In this document: piece after piece, positions 16,776-26,171 of the stretch
Layout: every line of letters starts with the position of its first letter
How positions within the stretch are numbered: position 1 is the first letter of the stretch
Source: Vreelandella alkaliphila
Lineage (GTDB): Bacteria; Pseudomonadota; Gammaproteobacteria; Pseudomonadales; Halomonadaceae
Length of the DNA stretch: 64,000 nucleotides
Assembly (NCBI RefSeq): GCF_016107625.1
Contig: NZ_JABASV010000002.1
Span: forward strand, 186,001 to 250,000
Direction: 5' to 3'
Program-made: the position numbers and the translations under genes
Notes under the pieces: generated by a model
What the model was told of the DNA's origin: nothing
Database searches by the model: none
What the model saw: only the letters and a program-made list of their open reading frames with translations

Positions 16776-18280
16776 GCACCTTTCAACAGCCTATCCAACT
16801 GCCGGTAGCCGATAGCCTCGATAAAGTGAGGCTGGGTGGGCTTGGGTTCGCCTTGTAAGTCGGCCAGGGTAAGCGCGACCCGCAGGACGCGGTGGTAAGC
16901 GCGGGCAGAGAGTTTGAGTTTTTCCAGCACGCCTGCCAACCAGGCGCGCTCTTCATCGTTAAGCGCGCAGGCGGCTTCTAAGGCTTTGCCGCTTAGCTGG
17001 CTATTGAGTGCGCCTCGCGCCATTTGGCGCTCTCGGGCGGCCATCACTCGCTCGCGCACGGCGCTGGAAGGTTCGCCTTGGGTTTGGGCGGTGAGTTGCT
17101 CGGGCGGCAGGGCGGGCACTTCCACTTGCAGGTCAATGCGGTCTAGCAGCGGGCCAGAAAGGCGTGCCTGATAGCGCTGAATCTGGCTGGCGCTGCACTG
17201 GCAGCGCTGACGCGGATCGCCCAGGTGGCCGCAGGGGCAGGGGTTCATAGCGGCAACGAGCTGAAACTGTGCCGGATAACGGCGTTCATGACTGGCGCGT
17301 GAGAGGTGAATTTCCCCCGTTTCCAGTGGCTGCCTTAACACTTCTAAGACGTTGCGGGAAAACTCCGGCAGCTCGTCTAAAAACAGCACGCCGTGGTGAG
17401 CAAGCGAGATTTCCCCAGGTTTGGGCTTTGAGCCCCCACCCACTAACGCGGCGGCGCTGGCGCTGTGGTGGGGCTGGCGAAAGGGGCGCTGGCCCCAGTC
17501 TGCTTCAAGCGGTAGCCCACAGACTGAACGTACAGCGGCCACCTGCAGCGCATCGTCTTCGCAAAGCGGCGGCAAAATGCCCGGTAAGCGGCTAGCGAGC
17601 ATGGTTTTTCCGGTGCCAGGAGGCCCTGCTAGCAGCAGGTTATGGCCACCAGCGGCCGCCACTTCCAGTGCGCGGCGTGCCTGCTGCTGACCGCGAACGT
17701 CGGCTAAGTCGGCAATGGGGGCCGTGGATCTCACCGAGGCAGACAGTTGGTGGGGCGGTATTTTCTCTTGTCCCAGCAAGTGAGCAACGACCTGCCATAG
17801 GGTGTCGGCAGGTAAAACCGGTAAGTCGCCTGCTAACGCGGCTTCGTCGGCACAGGCGCGGGGAATAATCAGTGCTTTGTTGACGCGCCGCGTGGCGAGA
17901 GCAAAGGGTAATACGCCGGGTACGGCGCGTAGTTTGCCATCCAATGCCAGTTCGCCTGCGCACTCCATGCCTTCTAGCGCATCTACTGGAATCTGGCCAG
18001 AGGCGGCCAGAATACCGAGTGCAATCGGCAAATCGAAGCGGCCACCCTCTTTAGGTAGGTCGGCGGGGGCAAGGTTGAGGGTAATGCGCTTGGTGTTGGG
18101 GAAATCAAACCCGGCATTGATGAGCGCGCTGCGCACCCGCTCGCGGCTCTCTTTGACAGCGGTTTCCGGCAGGCCCACCAGCGTTAGTCCCGGCAAGCCG
18201 TTGGCTAGATGTACCTCGACATGCACGGCGGGTGCTTCCAGCCCAACCCCTGCGCGCGTGGCCACAATGGCTAGTGTCAT
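16772..18280 (-). CDS. comM: YifB/ComM family Mg-chelatase-like AAA+ ATPase
   Basis: Hexameric AAA+ helicase of 502 residues that in transformable gammaproteobacteria promotes branch migration during DNA uptake. It shows the N-terminal ChlI-like domain (about 20-140), Walker A GPPGTGKT at about residue 219, Walker B LFLDELPEF at about 302, the cysteine cluster CPCGHLGDPRQRCQC, and the C-terminal helical Mg-chelatase lid. Length matches the family. Monocistronic by context. The last 4 bp overlap the convergent FMN reductase gene. Confidence 0.93.
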   Translation of the reverse strand: MTLAIVATRAGVGLEAPAVHVEVHLANGLPGLTLVGLPETAVKESRERVRSALINAGFDFPNTKRITLNLAPADLPKEGGRFDLPIALGILAASGQIPVDALEGMECAGELALDGKLRAVPGVLPFALATRRVNKALIIPRACADEAALAGDLPVLPADTLWQVVAHLLGQEKIPPHQLSASVRSTAPIADLADVRGQQQARRALEVAAAGGHNLLLAGPPGTGKTMLASRLPGILPPLCEDDALQVAAVRSVCGLPLEADWGQRPFRQPHHSASAAALVGGGSKPKPGEISLAHHGVLFLDELPEFSRNVLEVLRQPLETGEIHLSRASHERRYPAQFQLVAAMNPCPCGHLGDPRQRCQCSASQIQRYQARLSGPLLDRIDLQVEVPALPPEQLTAQTQGEPSSAVRERVMAARERQMARGALNSQLSGKALEAACALNDEERAWLAGVLEKLKLSARAYHRVLRVALTLADLQGEPKPTQPHFIEAIGYRQLDRLLKGA

Positions 18281-18366
18281 GGCGCTCCCTCGCTAGTTTT
18301 TTATTCCTGACATAACCCTACGTTAATTGGAACGTTTAAAAATAGCGTGTGCCTGGAAAACTGACC

Positions 18367-19272
18367 TTAGTTAACAGTTGAGTCGGTTACTTGAGCTGGG
18401 CTGCCTGCCGACAGTGCAGCAAACAACTCTCTTGCAAAACGCTGGGCAGAGGGCAGTGCGCCAAAGCTCCATACCGGCGGTAGGCGAACTATCCTGTCAT
18501 GCCTGACGCTGGGAAGTTGCTGCCACAGGCCGCTGTTTGCAAGCTGCTCTTCGACTCCGATGGGCAGTGGATCGATGATCACCAGCGTTGCTTCTGGGTA
18601 GCGCGCCAGCGCTTCAATCCCCACCAGTGAAAACCCCCAGGCATTGGTCGCTTGATCCCAGGCATTGGGGAGGTCGAGCTGCTCCAGCACGGCGTTGTAT
18701 AAGCTGTTTTCCCCAAACACCCGCACGTGACGGGCATCCATAAACTGTACCATCAGCAGCGTCGCAGTTTCAGACTGAGATAGGGGGCGAGATTCGCGCA
18801 GCGTGGTCATCAATATTTGGGTCTCTTCAATAAGCTGCTCGGCCTGGGGCTGGTGCTTGGTTAACTCGCCCAGCTCACGGGTCAGGGTTTGCATCTCTTG
18901 CCAGGTATCGGTGCCGGGCGAGTAGAGCGAGAATGAAGTGACCGGGGCAATGCGCTCCAGGCGCGGTGTTAAACCGGCAAACATGGGCGAGATCAACGTC
19001 TGTTCCGGAGGCACTTGGGCCAGCAGTTCTAAATTAGGTTGGGCGCGTAGTCCCATATCGGTGGCACTGTCGGGTATCTGTGGCTCGCCCACCCACTGGT
19101 GATAATCACTCTGTTGGGCAACGCTGCTAACCGGCGCATCAATGGCTAGTAGTGTTTCAGCGATGGTCCAGTCCACCGTGGCCCACTGCGCCTGGGCAGT
19201 AGAAACGCTCAGCATACAAACGGCGAACAGCCCGCAGCGCGCGAGCAAAGAGAACAGGTTAGTGTGGCGCAT
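18367..19272 (-). CDS. FhuD-like hydroxamate-siderophore binding protein
   Basis: Periplasmic class-III binding protein of 301 residues with a signal peptide (about 1-28, ending AQA). Several segments parallel E. coli FhuD in order: YHQWVGEPQIPDS, MGLRAQPNLELL, ARHVRVFGENSLY, NAWDQATNAWG and RLPPVWSFGALPSA. It would carry ferric hydroxamates from the outer-membrane receptor to an inner-membrane ABC permease. No FhuB or FhuC is in view, so the import partner lies elsewhere. A 12/19 Fur-like match is present 40-60 bp upstream. It follows the FhuA-type receptor on the same strand, 170 bp apart. Confidence 0.85.
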   Translation of the reverse strand: MRHTNLFSLLARCGLFAVCMLSVSTAQAQWATVDWTIAETLLAIDAPVSSVAQQSDYHQWVGEPQIPDSATDMGLRAQPNLELLAQVPPEQTLISPMFAGLTPRLERIAPVTSFSLYSPGTDTWQEMQTLTRELGELTKHQPQAEQLIEETQILMTTLRESRPLSQSETATLLMVQFMDARHVRVFGENSLYNAVLEQLDLPNAWDQATNAWGFSLVGIEALARYPEATLVIIDPLPIGVEEQLANSGLWQQLPSVRHDRIVRLPPVWSFGALPSAQRFARELFAALSAGSPAQVTDSTVN

Positions 19273-19314
19273 GGTGGTGAGAGGCTATCCAGAAAATAAG
19301 AACTGTATTTAAAC

Positions 19315-19333
19315 GATAATATTTATTGTTTGC
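19315..19333 (-). promoter_or_regulatory. Possible Fur box upstream of the FhuD-like gene
   Basis: Positions 19315-19333 match the 19-bp Fur consensus at 12 of 19 bases, starting with a perfect GATAAT. It lies in an AT-rich stretch 43 bp upstream of the gene start at 19272. Weak alone, but supported by the siderophore context. Confidence 0.45.
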
Positions 19334-19442
19334 AAACCTGTATTCAAGGAAAAATGCCCAGGCTGAGTGGCCTGGGCAGGTGGGGTTACAATAAATTAGC
19401 AATACTTAGATAAGTGCTTGGAACGTCGCTTAGCACAAGCGT

Positions 19443-21569
19443 TTAGAAACGGTAGTGAACGCTGGCGGTCACACCGCGCTCGGCGCCGAAGTAGCAGTAC
19501 TCCAGCGAGTTGCAGGAGGCCACGTACTCCTTATCCAGCAGGTTGTTCACATTGAGGCGCGTTTCCACCCCTTCAACGCCGAGTTGGCTTAGATCGTAGC
19601 CAATAGTGGCATCCACCAGGGTGTAGTCAGGGACAGTTTCAGTGTTGGCTCGATCGGCGGCAATATCCGCATAGTGGCGTACGCCAACACCGACATCCAC
19701 GCCGTTTAGCCAGCCCTTATTGGCCTCGTAGTGGCCCCACAGCTGTACTTGGTGGCGTGGGGAGTAAATCGCGTTGTTGCCCTGGTTGCCATCATCGCTT
19801 TTAGCGTAGGTGATGTCGGTGAAGCTATAGCCTGCCTGAACCGAGAGGGTATCCGTTAGCTGGGTTTGTGCTTCCAGCTCCAGTCCTTGGGATTCAATTT
19901 CACCTACCGCGCGGTAAGGGTCGGATGGCTGCACCTTGGTCGCGACATTCTCTTGGCTGATATGGAACAGCGCTGCACTGAATTGGCTGGCGCTGCCGTT
20001 AGGCTGGAATTTTAGGCCGGCCTCCCACTGTTCGCCTTCCATTGGTTGAAGCAGGTCGCCACTCTCATCGACGAAACTAGTGGGGGTGAAGGCAGTGGAG
20101 TAGCTTAGGTAGGGCGCTACACCATTATCAAACAAGTAGACCACACCGGCGCGGCCGCTGAACTGGGTATCGCTAAGTGAGCTGGTGTCACCGCTATCGC
20201 GGTTGGTATTGTCGATATTCACCCAGTCGTAGCGGCCGCCTAGCGTAAAGCGCCAGTTATCGACGGCGATTTGATCCTGTAGATAAACACCCGTTTGATC
20301 GATCTCGTGGCGTTCACGGGTAGGTGCGTAAAATTCAATCGGCCCGCTGCCATAAACAGGATTAAAGGCATTGACGGGGTGGAAATACCCAGTGGGCCAC
20401 GATACGTCGTTTTCCCGCTGTTGGTAATCAACCCCGACAAGCAGGGTGTGATCCATAAAGCCGCTGCTGATGGTGGCTTCAAGCTGATTGTCGATAGTCC
20501 AAGCTTCTAGAGATTCATCGCTGCCAGAATAGTAGCGGGTTAATTCGTCAGAGGTGGGTGACGTCCAGCCATAGCCATAGACTTGATTAAGCACCACATC
20601 GGAGTTGAGATAACGCAGTAGCTGGCGGCCCGTTACGTCGTCATTAAAGCGATGCTCCAGGGTATAGCCAGCCATGCGCTGAGTACGCTCGTAGGCGTTG
20701 TAGTCGGCTTCGCCATCAAAGAAGTTGTTACTGATCTGCTTGCCGTTCCTGGGTACTACCGCTCCTTCATAGGGCACGCCGGAGTGGTAGCCGCCTTCGG
20801 GTTCATCCTGTAGATAGGCCTCAACCGTTAGGCTGGTGTCGTCGGTGATATCCCAGGTTAGCCGTGGCGCAATGGCATAGCGCTCCTCTTCGGCGGGGCC
20901 AAACTGGGTGTCGGCGGTACTGGCAATACCGGTCAGGCGAAACGCTACTCGCTGCTCTGCGCCAATCGGCCCAGTGAGGTCAAAGGCGGCACTGCGCTGG
21001 TTATTATTGCCTACCCGAAAACGTAGCTCACCGCCTTGTTCAAATTCAGGGCGCTTACTGTTTAGCGCCACCACACCACCCGGCGACGCGCGGCCATAGA
21101 GCACCGAGGCAGGCCCGCGTACCACTTCAATGCTGTCTAGAAACCACGGATCGATGCGCATACTGCTATGGGAGTTGGCATCGCCCATCACTTTAAGACC
21201 ATCTAAGAACGTGTTGCTCAAGCTGCCGTCAGAAAAGCCACGTAGTACCAGGTAGTCGAAGCGGTTGGAGGCACCCACCTGGTTGCTGTAAACACCGGGC
21301 GTGTAATCGGTGGCGCGCTGAACGGTGCTGACCCCACGGTGATCCATTTGTTCGCGGGTAATGGTAGAAACGCTTTGCGGCGTTTCAATAAAAGGGGTGG
21401 TGACTTTAGTGGCCGCCTGCTGGGCGGTTACCGTCACAGTGCCTAGCGCTGTACTTTCCAGAGTACTTTCCTGCGCACTTGCCTGAGCGTAAACCGATGG
21501 TGCCGCGAGCGCCGCGAGAATAGCGGCACTGAGTGGAGAGCGTAACAAACGGCGAGGCATAAAAGACAT
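19443..21569 (-). CDS. TonB-dependent siderophore receptor, FhuA/FoxA type
   Basis: Outer-membrane receptor of 708 residues. It has a signal peptide (about 1-28), a plug domain (about 50-165) with the motif ETPQSVSTITREQMD and the conserved SIEVVRGPASVLYGRASPGGVV segment split across the plug end, and a C-terminal beta barrel ending in VHYRF with the terminal Phe needed for membrane insertion. The sequence style is that of hydroxamate receptors (FhuA, FoxA), and the FhuD-like protein downstream supports this. No N-terminal signalling extension is present. A Fur box lies 38 bp upstream. Confidence 0.9.
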   Translation of the reverse strand: MSFMPRRLLRSPLSAAILAALAAPSVYAQASAQESTLESTALGTVTVTAQQAATKVTTPFIETPQSVSTITREQMDHRGVSTVQRATDYTPGVYSNQVGASNRFDYLVLRGFSDGSLSNTFLDGLKVMGDANSHSSMRIDPWFLDSIEVVRGPASVLYGRASPGGVVALNSKRPEFEQGGELRFRVGNNNQRSAAFDLTGPIGAEQRVAFRLTGIASTADTQFGPAEEERYAIAPRLTWDITDDTSLTVEAYLQDEPEGGYHSGVPYEGAVVPRNGKQISNNFFDGEADYNAYERTQRMAGYTLEHRFNDDVTGRQLLRYLNSDVVLNQVYGYGWTSPTSDELTRYYSGSDESLEAWTIDNQLEATISSGFMDHTLLVGVDYQQRENDVSWPTGYFHPVNAFNPVYGSGPIEFYAPTRERHEIDQTGVYLQDQIAVDNWRFTLGGRYDWVNIDNTNRDSGDTSSLSDTQFSGRAGVVYLFDNGVAPYLSYSTAFTPTSFVDESGDLLQPMEGEQWEAGLKFQPNGSASQFSAALFHISQENVATKVQPSDPYRAVGEIESQGLELEAQTQLTDTLSVQAGYSFTDITYAKSDDGNQGNNAIYSPRHQVQLWGHYEANKGWLNGVDVGVGVRHYADIAADRANTETVPDYTLVDATIGYDLSQLGVEGVETRLNVNNLLDKEYVASCNSLEYCYFGAERGVTASVHYRF

Positions 21570-21606
21570 GGGGGTGTACCTGCAATAAGAAGCAATTAAC
21601 TAACGT

Positions 21607-21625
21607 GTTAATGAGAATTATTGCG
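21607..21625 (-). promoter_or_regulatory. Fur box upstream of the FhuA-type receptor
   Basis: Positions 21607-21625 (GTTAATGAGAATTATTGCG) match the Fur consensus at 13 of 19 bases, in the promoter position of the receptor gene that starts at 21569. Confidence 0.65.
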
Positions 21626-21710
21626 TTTAATTGCTTTGGAAAGGTATGCGCTATGACAAAGAGGTTATGCGTGCTGCCAAAAAATGCAGCGCAGGGGAAC
21701 TTACGGCAAG

Positions 21711-21752
21711 ACGTTATGGGTAGTACGTTATGGATAGTACGTTAGCGATACT
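21711..21752. repeat. 14-bp x3 tandem repeat over the stop codon of the AraC-type gene
   Basis: Units ACGTTATGGGTAGT, ACGTTATGGATAGT and ACGTTAGCGATACT run from 21711 to 21752. The third unit contains the minus-strand stop codon (21742-21744) and the final codons of the regulator. Confidence 0.8.
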
Positions 21753-22716
21753 TGAAGACTTCATGCGGCGTGACACCAAAGGCCCGCTTATATGCTGTAG
21801 CAAAGTTGCTGGCGTGGCGGTAGCCGCAGGCGTGGGCAGTTTGCTGCACGCTATAACCTTTGCGCAAGTACGCCTGAGCTTGGGTCAGGCGACAACGCCG
21901 TAGGTAGTCGAATATCGAGCAGCCGTAACAGCGCTGGAACTTGGTGCGTAGGCTACTAGGGCTCATAGCGGCATTTCGGGCTAACTGCTCCAGCCGGTAA
22001 TTCTGGTTGGGATAATGTTCGAGCTGCTTGCGCAAGAGCTCCAGGCGTTGGTGGTCGCGATGCGAAAGGTCTGGAGGGAGGCCTTCTTGTGTGTTTTTGT
22101 CACCGGGTTCCAGGCCAGCGGCAGGCAGGCCATGAGCTAGCAACTGGAACGCAAGGCCTTGCCATAATAGGCACAGCCGTTCTGCTGGCCAGTTCGATGC
22201 CAGTGCTGTCTCTAGGCTATGGCGAAGGAGCGGTGGTACTTGCCAAGTGTGTAGCACTGGGGTGGCTGGAGGGGCAACGTTAACAGGCGAGGAAGAGAGA
22301 GGCTCGAGACCATCTAGAATCGACACGTTGAGGGTGCTTAAGCGTTGTGGTGCAGGCTGGAATACCTCAAGCCTGGTCTGCTGGTTGAAGTGTGCACTGA
22401 AGGCGTCGCCAGCCTGTAACTGAAATGACTGGTGGCCGAGCCCCACATGGATGCAGCCCTCAAGTACCACACTGAGAAACCACGGAGCGGTACGACGGGA
22501 GGTGGAGGCATAAGCGTGCAGGACATCAAGATCTGAGTGCGTCACGCGTAGGGCCGGGGTGATCTCGATATCCATCACACGCCCGCGAGCTACGTAAGGC
22601 GATGGGGGGCGGTCAGGCGCTTCGGGAAAGCGGTAATCGATCCCGAAGCGCTGACCAAGGGCCAGCAGGTCATAGGTGGTGAGTGGCGCGAGTGTGTCGA
22701 GTGTCGCCATTCCCAT
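21742..22716 (-). CDS. AraC-family regulator of the siderophore block (PchR-like)
   Basis: Transcription factor of 324 residues. The N-terminal two thirds form a sensing domain of the PchR/YbtA style. The C-terminal hundred residues hold two helix-turn-helix motifs (around LEQLARNAAMSPSSLRTKFQ and QTAHACGYRHASNFATAYKR) followed by the FGVTPHEVFKYR end typical of AraC proteins. It follows the IutA-like gene by 43 bp on the same strand and precedes the FhuA-type gene, so it probably activates one or both receptors with ferric siderophore as co-inducer. Starts at 22716 and 22710 are both possible after a GAGG site. Confidence 0.85.
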   Translation of the reverse strand: MGMATLDTLAPLTTYDLLALGQRFGIDYRFPEAPDRPPSPYVARGRVMDIEITPALRVTHSDLDVLHAYASTSRRTAPWFLSVVLEGCIHVGLGHQSFQLQAGDAFSAHFNQQTRLEVFQPAPQRLSTLNVSILDGLEPLSSSPVNVAPPATPVLHTWQVPPLLRHSLETALASNWPAERLCLLWQGLAFQLLAHGLPAAGLEPGDKNTQEGLPPDLSHRDHQRLELLRKQLEHYPNQNYRLEQLARNAAMSPSSLRTKFQRCYGCSIFDYLRRCRLTQAQAYLRKGYSVQQTAHACGYRHASNFATAYKRAFGVTPHEVFKYR

Positions 22717-22759
22717 TACCTCGCTGTTGAGCGGCTGCCTGCGAGTAGCGGGGCGGTGC

Positions 22760-24895
22760 TTAATACGCCATCGACCAGTTCAGGGTGTAGGTACGTCCGC
22801 GCCCTTGATAGTCGTAGAGGTATTCTGGACCGTAGTAGGGCGAATAGAACATGGCGGCCCGCTGGCCCCAAACGGTGGAGTACTGATCATCGAGTAGGTT
22901 CTGTATGCCCAGACTCACGGTGCCAAAATCGGTCTCCTGGCTGAGCGATAGATCGAGGGTAGTGTTGCCATCGATCTCACGATCCGCATCGTCTTTCAGG
23001 TCGAAAGTATGGCTGGCTTGCAAGCGCGCCGAACGCACGTAGTCGGTCCAGCCGATAAAGGCAGTGGAAGAGGAGAGCGAAGCATAGCGGGCGTCACGCT
23101 TCTCCCACTCCCCTTGGTCGTTCTCCTGCTCGGAGCGCACCAAGTGTAGGGTGCCGCCGACCTCCAGGCCGTTGTCGAAGTAACGGGTTACCGCGCTCTC
23201 TAGGCCAAAGTCGCGCTTCTTTTCGTCCACTACGCTGACGCTCAGATCCTGGGCGTTCTCTACCGCTTTGTCCGACCAAGCGTAGTAGAGTGCCGTTTGA
23301 GCCATCCAGTTACCCCCCTGGTAGCGCCAGCCTAGCTCCACCTGATCTGTCTCGATGGCAGATAGAGGGTTGTTATTGACACTCACCTCGGGGCTCTTGC
23401 CGTAGTATTTGGCGGGATCTGGCAGCTCGAAGCCCTGGCTAAACTGCAGCCAGTTCTGGTGACCGTTGCCGTAATCGTAGAGGGCGCTGGCATTCAATAG
23501 CGTGGCTTCGTAATCGTTCTTACCGCCGGGAATACCCTGGAAATCGTCCACTTCGACATCCATATGCTGCTGCCGCAACCCTGCGGAGAGCTTAAGCGCC
23601 TGGGTGGCTTGCCAGTCACCTTGGACGAAGCCCGAAAGCCCGTCCACCTGATAGCCTGGATAGCGGGGCTCAACACTTGAAGCCTGCTGCACCAGACCAC
23701 CGGTGGTATCCGAGATATCGGTATCGAACAGCATCTGGCTGGCATCGAATTTTTCTCGATCCAGGTCGAGCCCGTAGGTCAACGAAACGTCATCACCCAG
23801 GCGCGACTCAAATAGCGCTTTAATGCCGCTTAAATCAGTGTTTTGTTGCGATGCGCGAAACTGCAGACCGTCGGCGACTGGGTAGGGAAATGCCTGAAAA
23901 CTGGACTCTTCCTCCCGGTGAAACGCCTGCAGGTAGAAGTTTTGCCCCCACAGGTTAGCGTGGTGATAGTTGACGTTGACCAGCTTGCGGTCGGTTTCCG
24001 GATCGCGCTGTGAACGGTAGCCGTCGCGAATCTCGGCATCGTTCAAGTTGGGCGTGGCTGCGTCGAGGTTGGGAAAGTAAACACCCCGATTACCTTCGTA
24101 GCCGGAACGATACAGCTGGGCGCCCAGTTCCAGGCTCTGTTCGTCGGTCAAACGGAATGAGAGGTTGCCCAATACATCAATGCTGCGATTGTCCTGCAGG
24201 TCGGTCTGGGCAATATCGGGAAAGATCTCTTGGCCGCCGCCGTCGTAGTGACGGCCGTTGTCCACAATTGAGGTACCCAGGTAGCCCTGAACCCGCTCAT
24301 TGCCGCCGCTGATCGATTGCGACAGGCGTCGATCCATATCATCGCTGTTGTTGAGGCCCGTGGTGATGCCAGCTTCGGTGCGCCAGTTCAGGCCTTCTTC
24401 GCCTTTGCGCGTAATGATATTGATCAAGCCCCCCGTAGCACCGCCGCCATACAGGCTGCTGGCGCCGGAAAGCACTTCTACACGCTCAATATTGAAGGGG
24501 TCAATGGCGTCGAACTGACGGGAAAGCCCACGCGAACTGTTCAGAGATACGCCATCGATAAGCACCTGCACGCCCCGACCACGCATGTTTTGCCCATAAT
24601 TGGTGCGCCCTTGCGGTGCCAGATCCAGCCCCGGCACAAGTTGCCCCAATGCCGTCTTTAGGTCTGCACCATTGCGGGTCTGCTGTTGCAGCATCTCTTT
24701 GTCAATCACCCATACCGCGCCAGGTATCTGACTGATCTGGGTCGGGGTGCGGGAGCCAACCACTACCATGGTATCTTCAGCGTTTGCGTTTAGCGTGGAT
24801 CCAGACGTTGTGTTTTGGGCGAAAACATTGCTGGAAAAGCCTAGTAATAGACCCGTGCCAATGAGTGCAGCCGTTGAAGAAGACCAGTCAGACAT
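22760..24895 (-). CDS. IutA-like TonB-dependent siderophore receptor
   Basis: Outer-membrane receptor of 711 residues from the ATG at 24895, where a clear signal peptide begins (about 1-27, ending FAQ). The TTG at 24961 would add 22 residues and is rejected. The plug matches the aerobactin receptor IutA in consecutive motifs: LVPGLDLAPQGRTNYGQNMR, SRQFDAIDPFNIERVEVLSG and ASSLYGGGATGGLINI. The barrel follows to the C-terminus. Substrate is therefore probably aerobactin or a related citrate-hydroxamate siderophore, by analogy. No siderophore biosynthesis genes are in view, which suggests use of foreign siderophores. The AraC-type regulator is next in the same direction. Confidence 0.87.
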   Translation of the reverse strand: MSDWSSSTAALIGTGLLLGFSSNVFAQNTTSGSTLNANAEDTMVVVGSRTPTQISQIPGAVWVIDKEMLQQQTRNGADLKTALGQLVPGLDLAPQGRTNYGQNMRGRGVQVLIDGVSLNSSRGLSRQFDAIDPFNIERVEVLSGASSLYGGGATGGLINIITRKGEEGLNWRTEAGITTGLNNSDDMDRRLSQSISGGNERVQGYLGTSIVDNGRHYDGGGQEIFPDIAQTDLQDNRSIDVLGNLSFRLTDEQSLELGAQLYRSGYEGNRGVYFPNLDAATPNLNDAEIRDGYRSQRDPETDRKLVNVNYHHANLWGQNFYLQAFHREEESSFQAFPYPVADGLQFRASQQNTDLSGIKALFESRLGDDVSLTYGLDLDREKFDASQMLFDTDISDTTGGLVQQASSVEPRYPGYQVDGLSGFVQGDWQATQALKLSAGLRQQHMDVEVDDFQGIPGGKNDYEATLLNASALYDYGNGHQNWLQFSQGFELPDPAKYYGKSPEVSVNNNPLSAIETDQVELGWRYQGGNWMAQTALYYAWSDKAVENAQDLSVSVVDEKKRDFGLESAVTRYFDNGLEVGGTLHLVRSEQENDQGEWEKRDARYASLSSSTAFIGWTDYVRSARLQASHTFDLKDDADREIDGNTTLDLSLSQETDFGTVSLGIQNLLDDQYSTVWGQRAAMFYSPYYGPEYLYDYQGRGRTYTLNWSMAY

Positions 24896-24956
24896 GATGA
24901 ACAATCCGCGAGCAGTTAGGGAATAGGAGGCGGAGAGTATCACCACAACAGTCAAT

Positions 24957-24975
24957 GTCAATGATATTGATTCGT
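24957..24975 (-). promoter_or_regulatory. Possible Fur box upstream of the IutA-like gene
   Basis: Positions 24957-24975 (GTCAATGATATTGATTCGT) match the Fur consensus at 12 of 19 bases and lie about 62 bp upstream of the chosen ATG at 24895. Confidence 0.55.
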
Positions 24976-25082
24976 GTTTATTGAGTGGGTATGACGCTCT
25001 TTACGTCATCAACATCAACGTATTAAGCCACCACTTAGTGTCGGCAATAGGCGTCGTAAGCCTATTGCCGTCCGTTCTGGGT

Positions 25083-25424
25083 TTAGGCGGGCTTGTTATC
25101 CTCTGAACCATCACTGTTCGGTTCAGGAGCGGGGGTTGGTGGTGCTTCTGCTTCAACGGGGGAAGGGCTCGTTGAGGTAGAAGCTTCCACGGCTGCCTCA
25201 AGGCTGGCCACTTGGCGCTCTAGAGCTTCAACGCGGGAGCGGGTGCGCTGTAATACATCCATCAAAATATCAAAGTCTTCCCGTGACACCAGCTCCAGCC
25301 TGTCAAAGGCACCACGCACTACCTGCTGTACGCCTTTTTGGATATCTTCCGGGGCTTGGGACGCGTTCTGTAAACGATCCCCAATTTGCTGGGCTAAACG
25401 GCTAATGCGATCTTGAGGCGCCAT
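25083..25424 (-). CDS. ubiK: Ubiquinone biosynthesis accessory factor UbiK (YqiC/BMFP family)
   Basis: Small accessory protein of 113 residues with an amphipathic N-terminus and a coiled coil (about 45-80, LMDVLQRTRSRVEALERQVASLEAA region). UbiK helps the late, soluble ubiquinone-biosynthesis complex work under oxygen. The C-terminal tail is low-complexity Pro/Glu/Ser. The ATG at 25424 has a strong AAGGAG site and begins the family sequence MAPQDRISRLAQQIGDRL; the upstream start at 25460 is rejected. Confidence 0.85.
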   Translation of the reverse strand: MAPQDRISRLAQQIGDRLQNASQAPEDIQKGVQQVVRGAFDRLELVSREDFDILMDVLQRTRSRVEALERQVASLEAAVEASTSTSPSPVEAEAPPTPAPEPNSDGSEDNKPA

Positions 25425-25460
25425 CGCTCTCTCCTTAAATGACCACGCATAAATGTGCAC

Positions 25461-26126
<666 letters not shown>

Positions 26127-26171
26127 AGCTGTTTTTTCGGATCATTTCTATAGTTCAACGGGGAACTTAAA

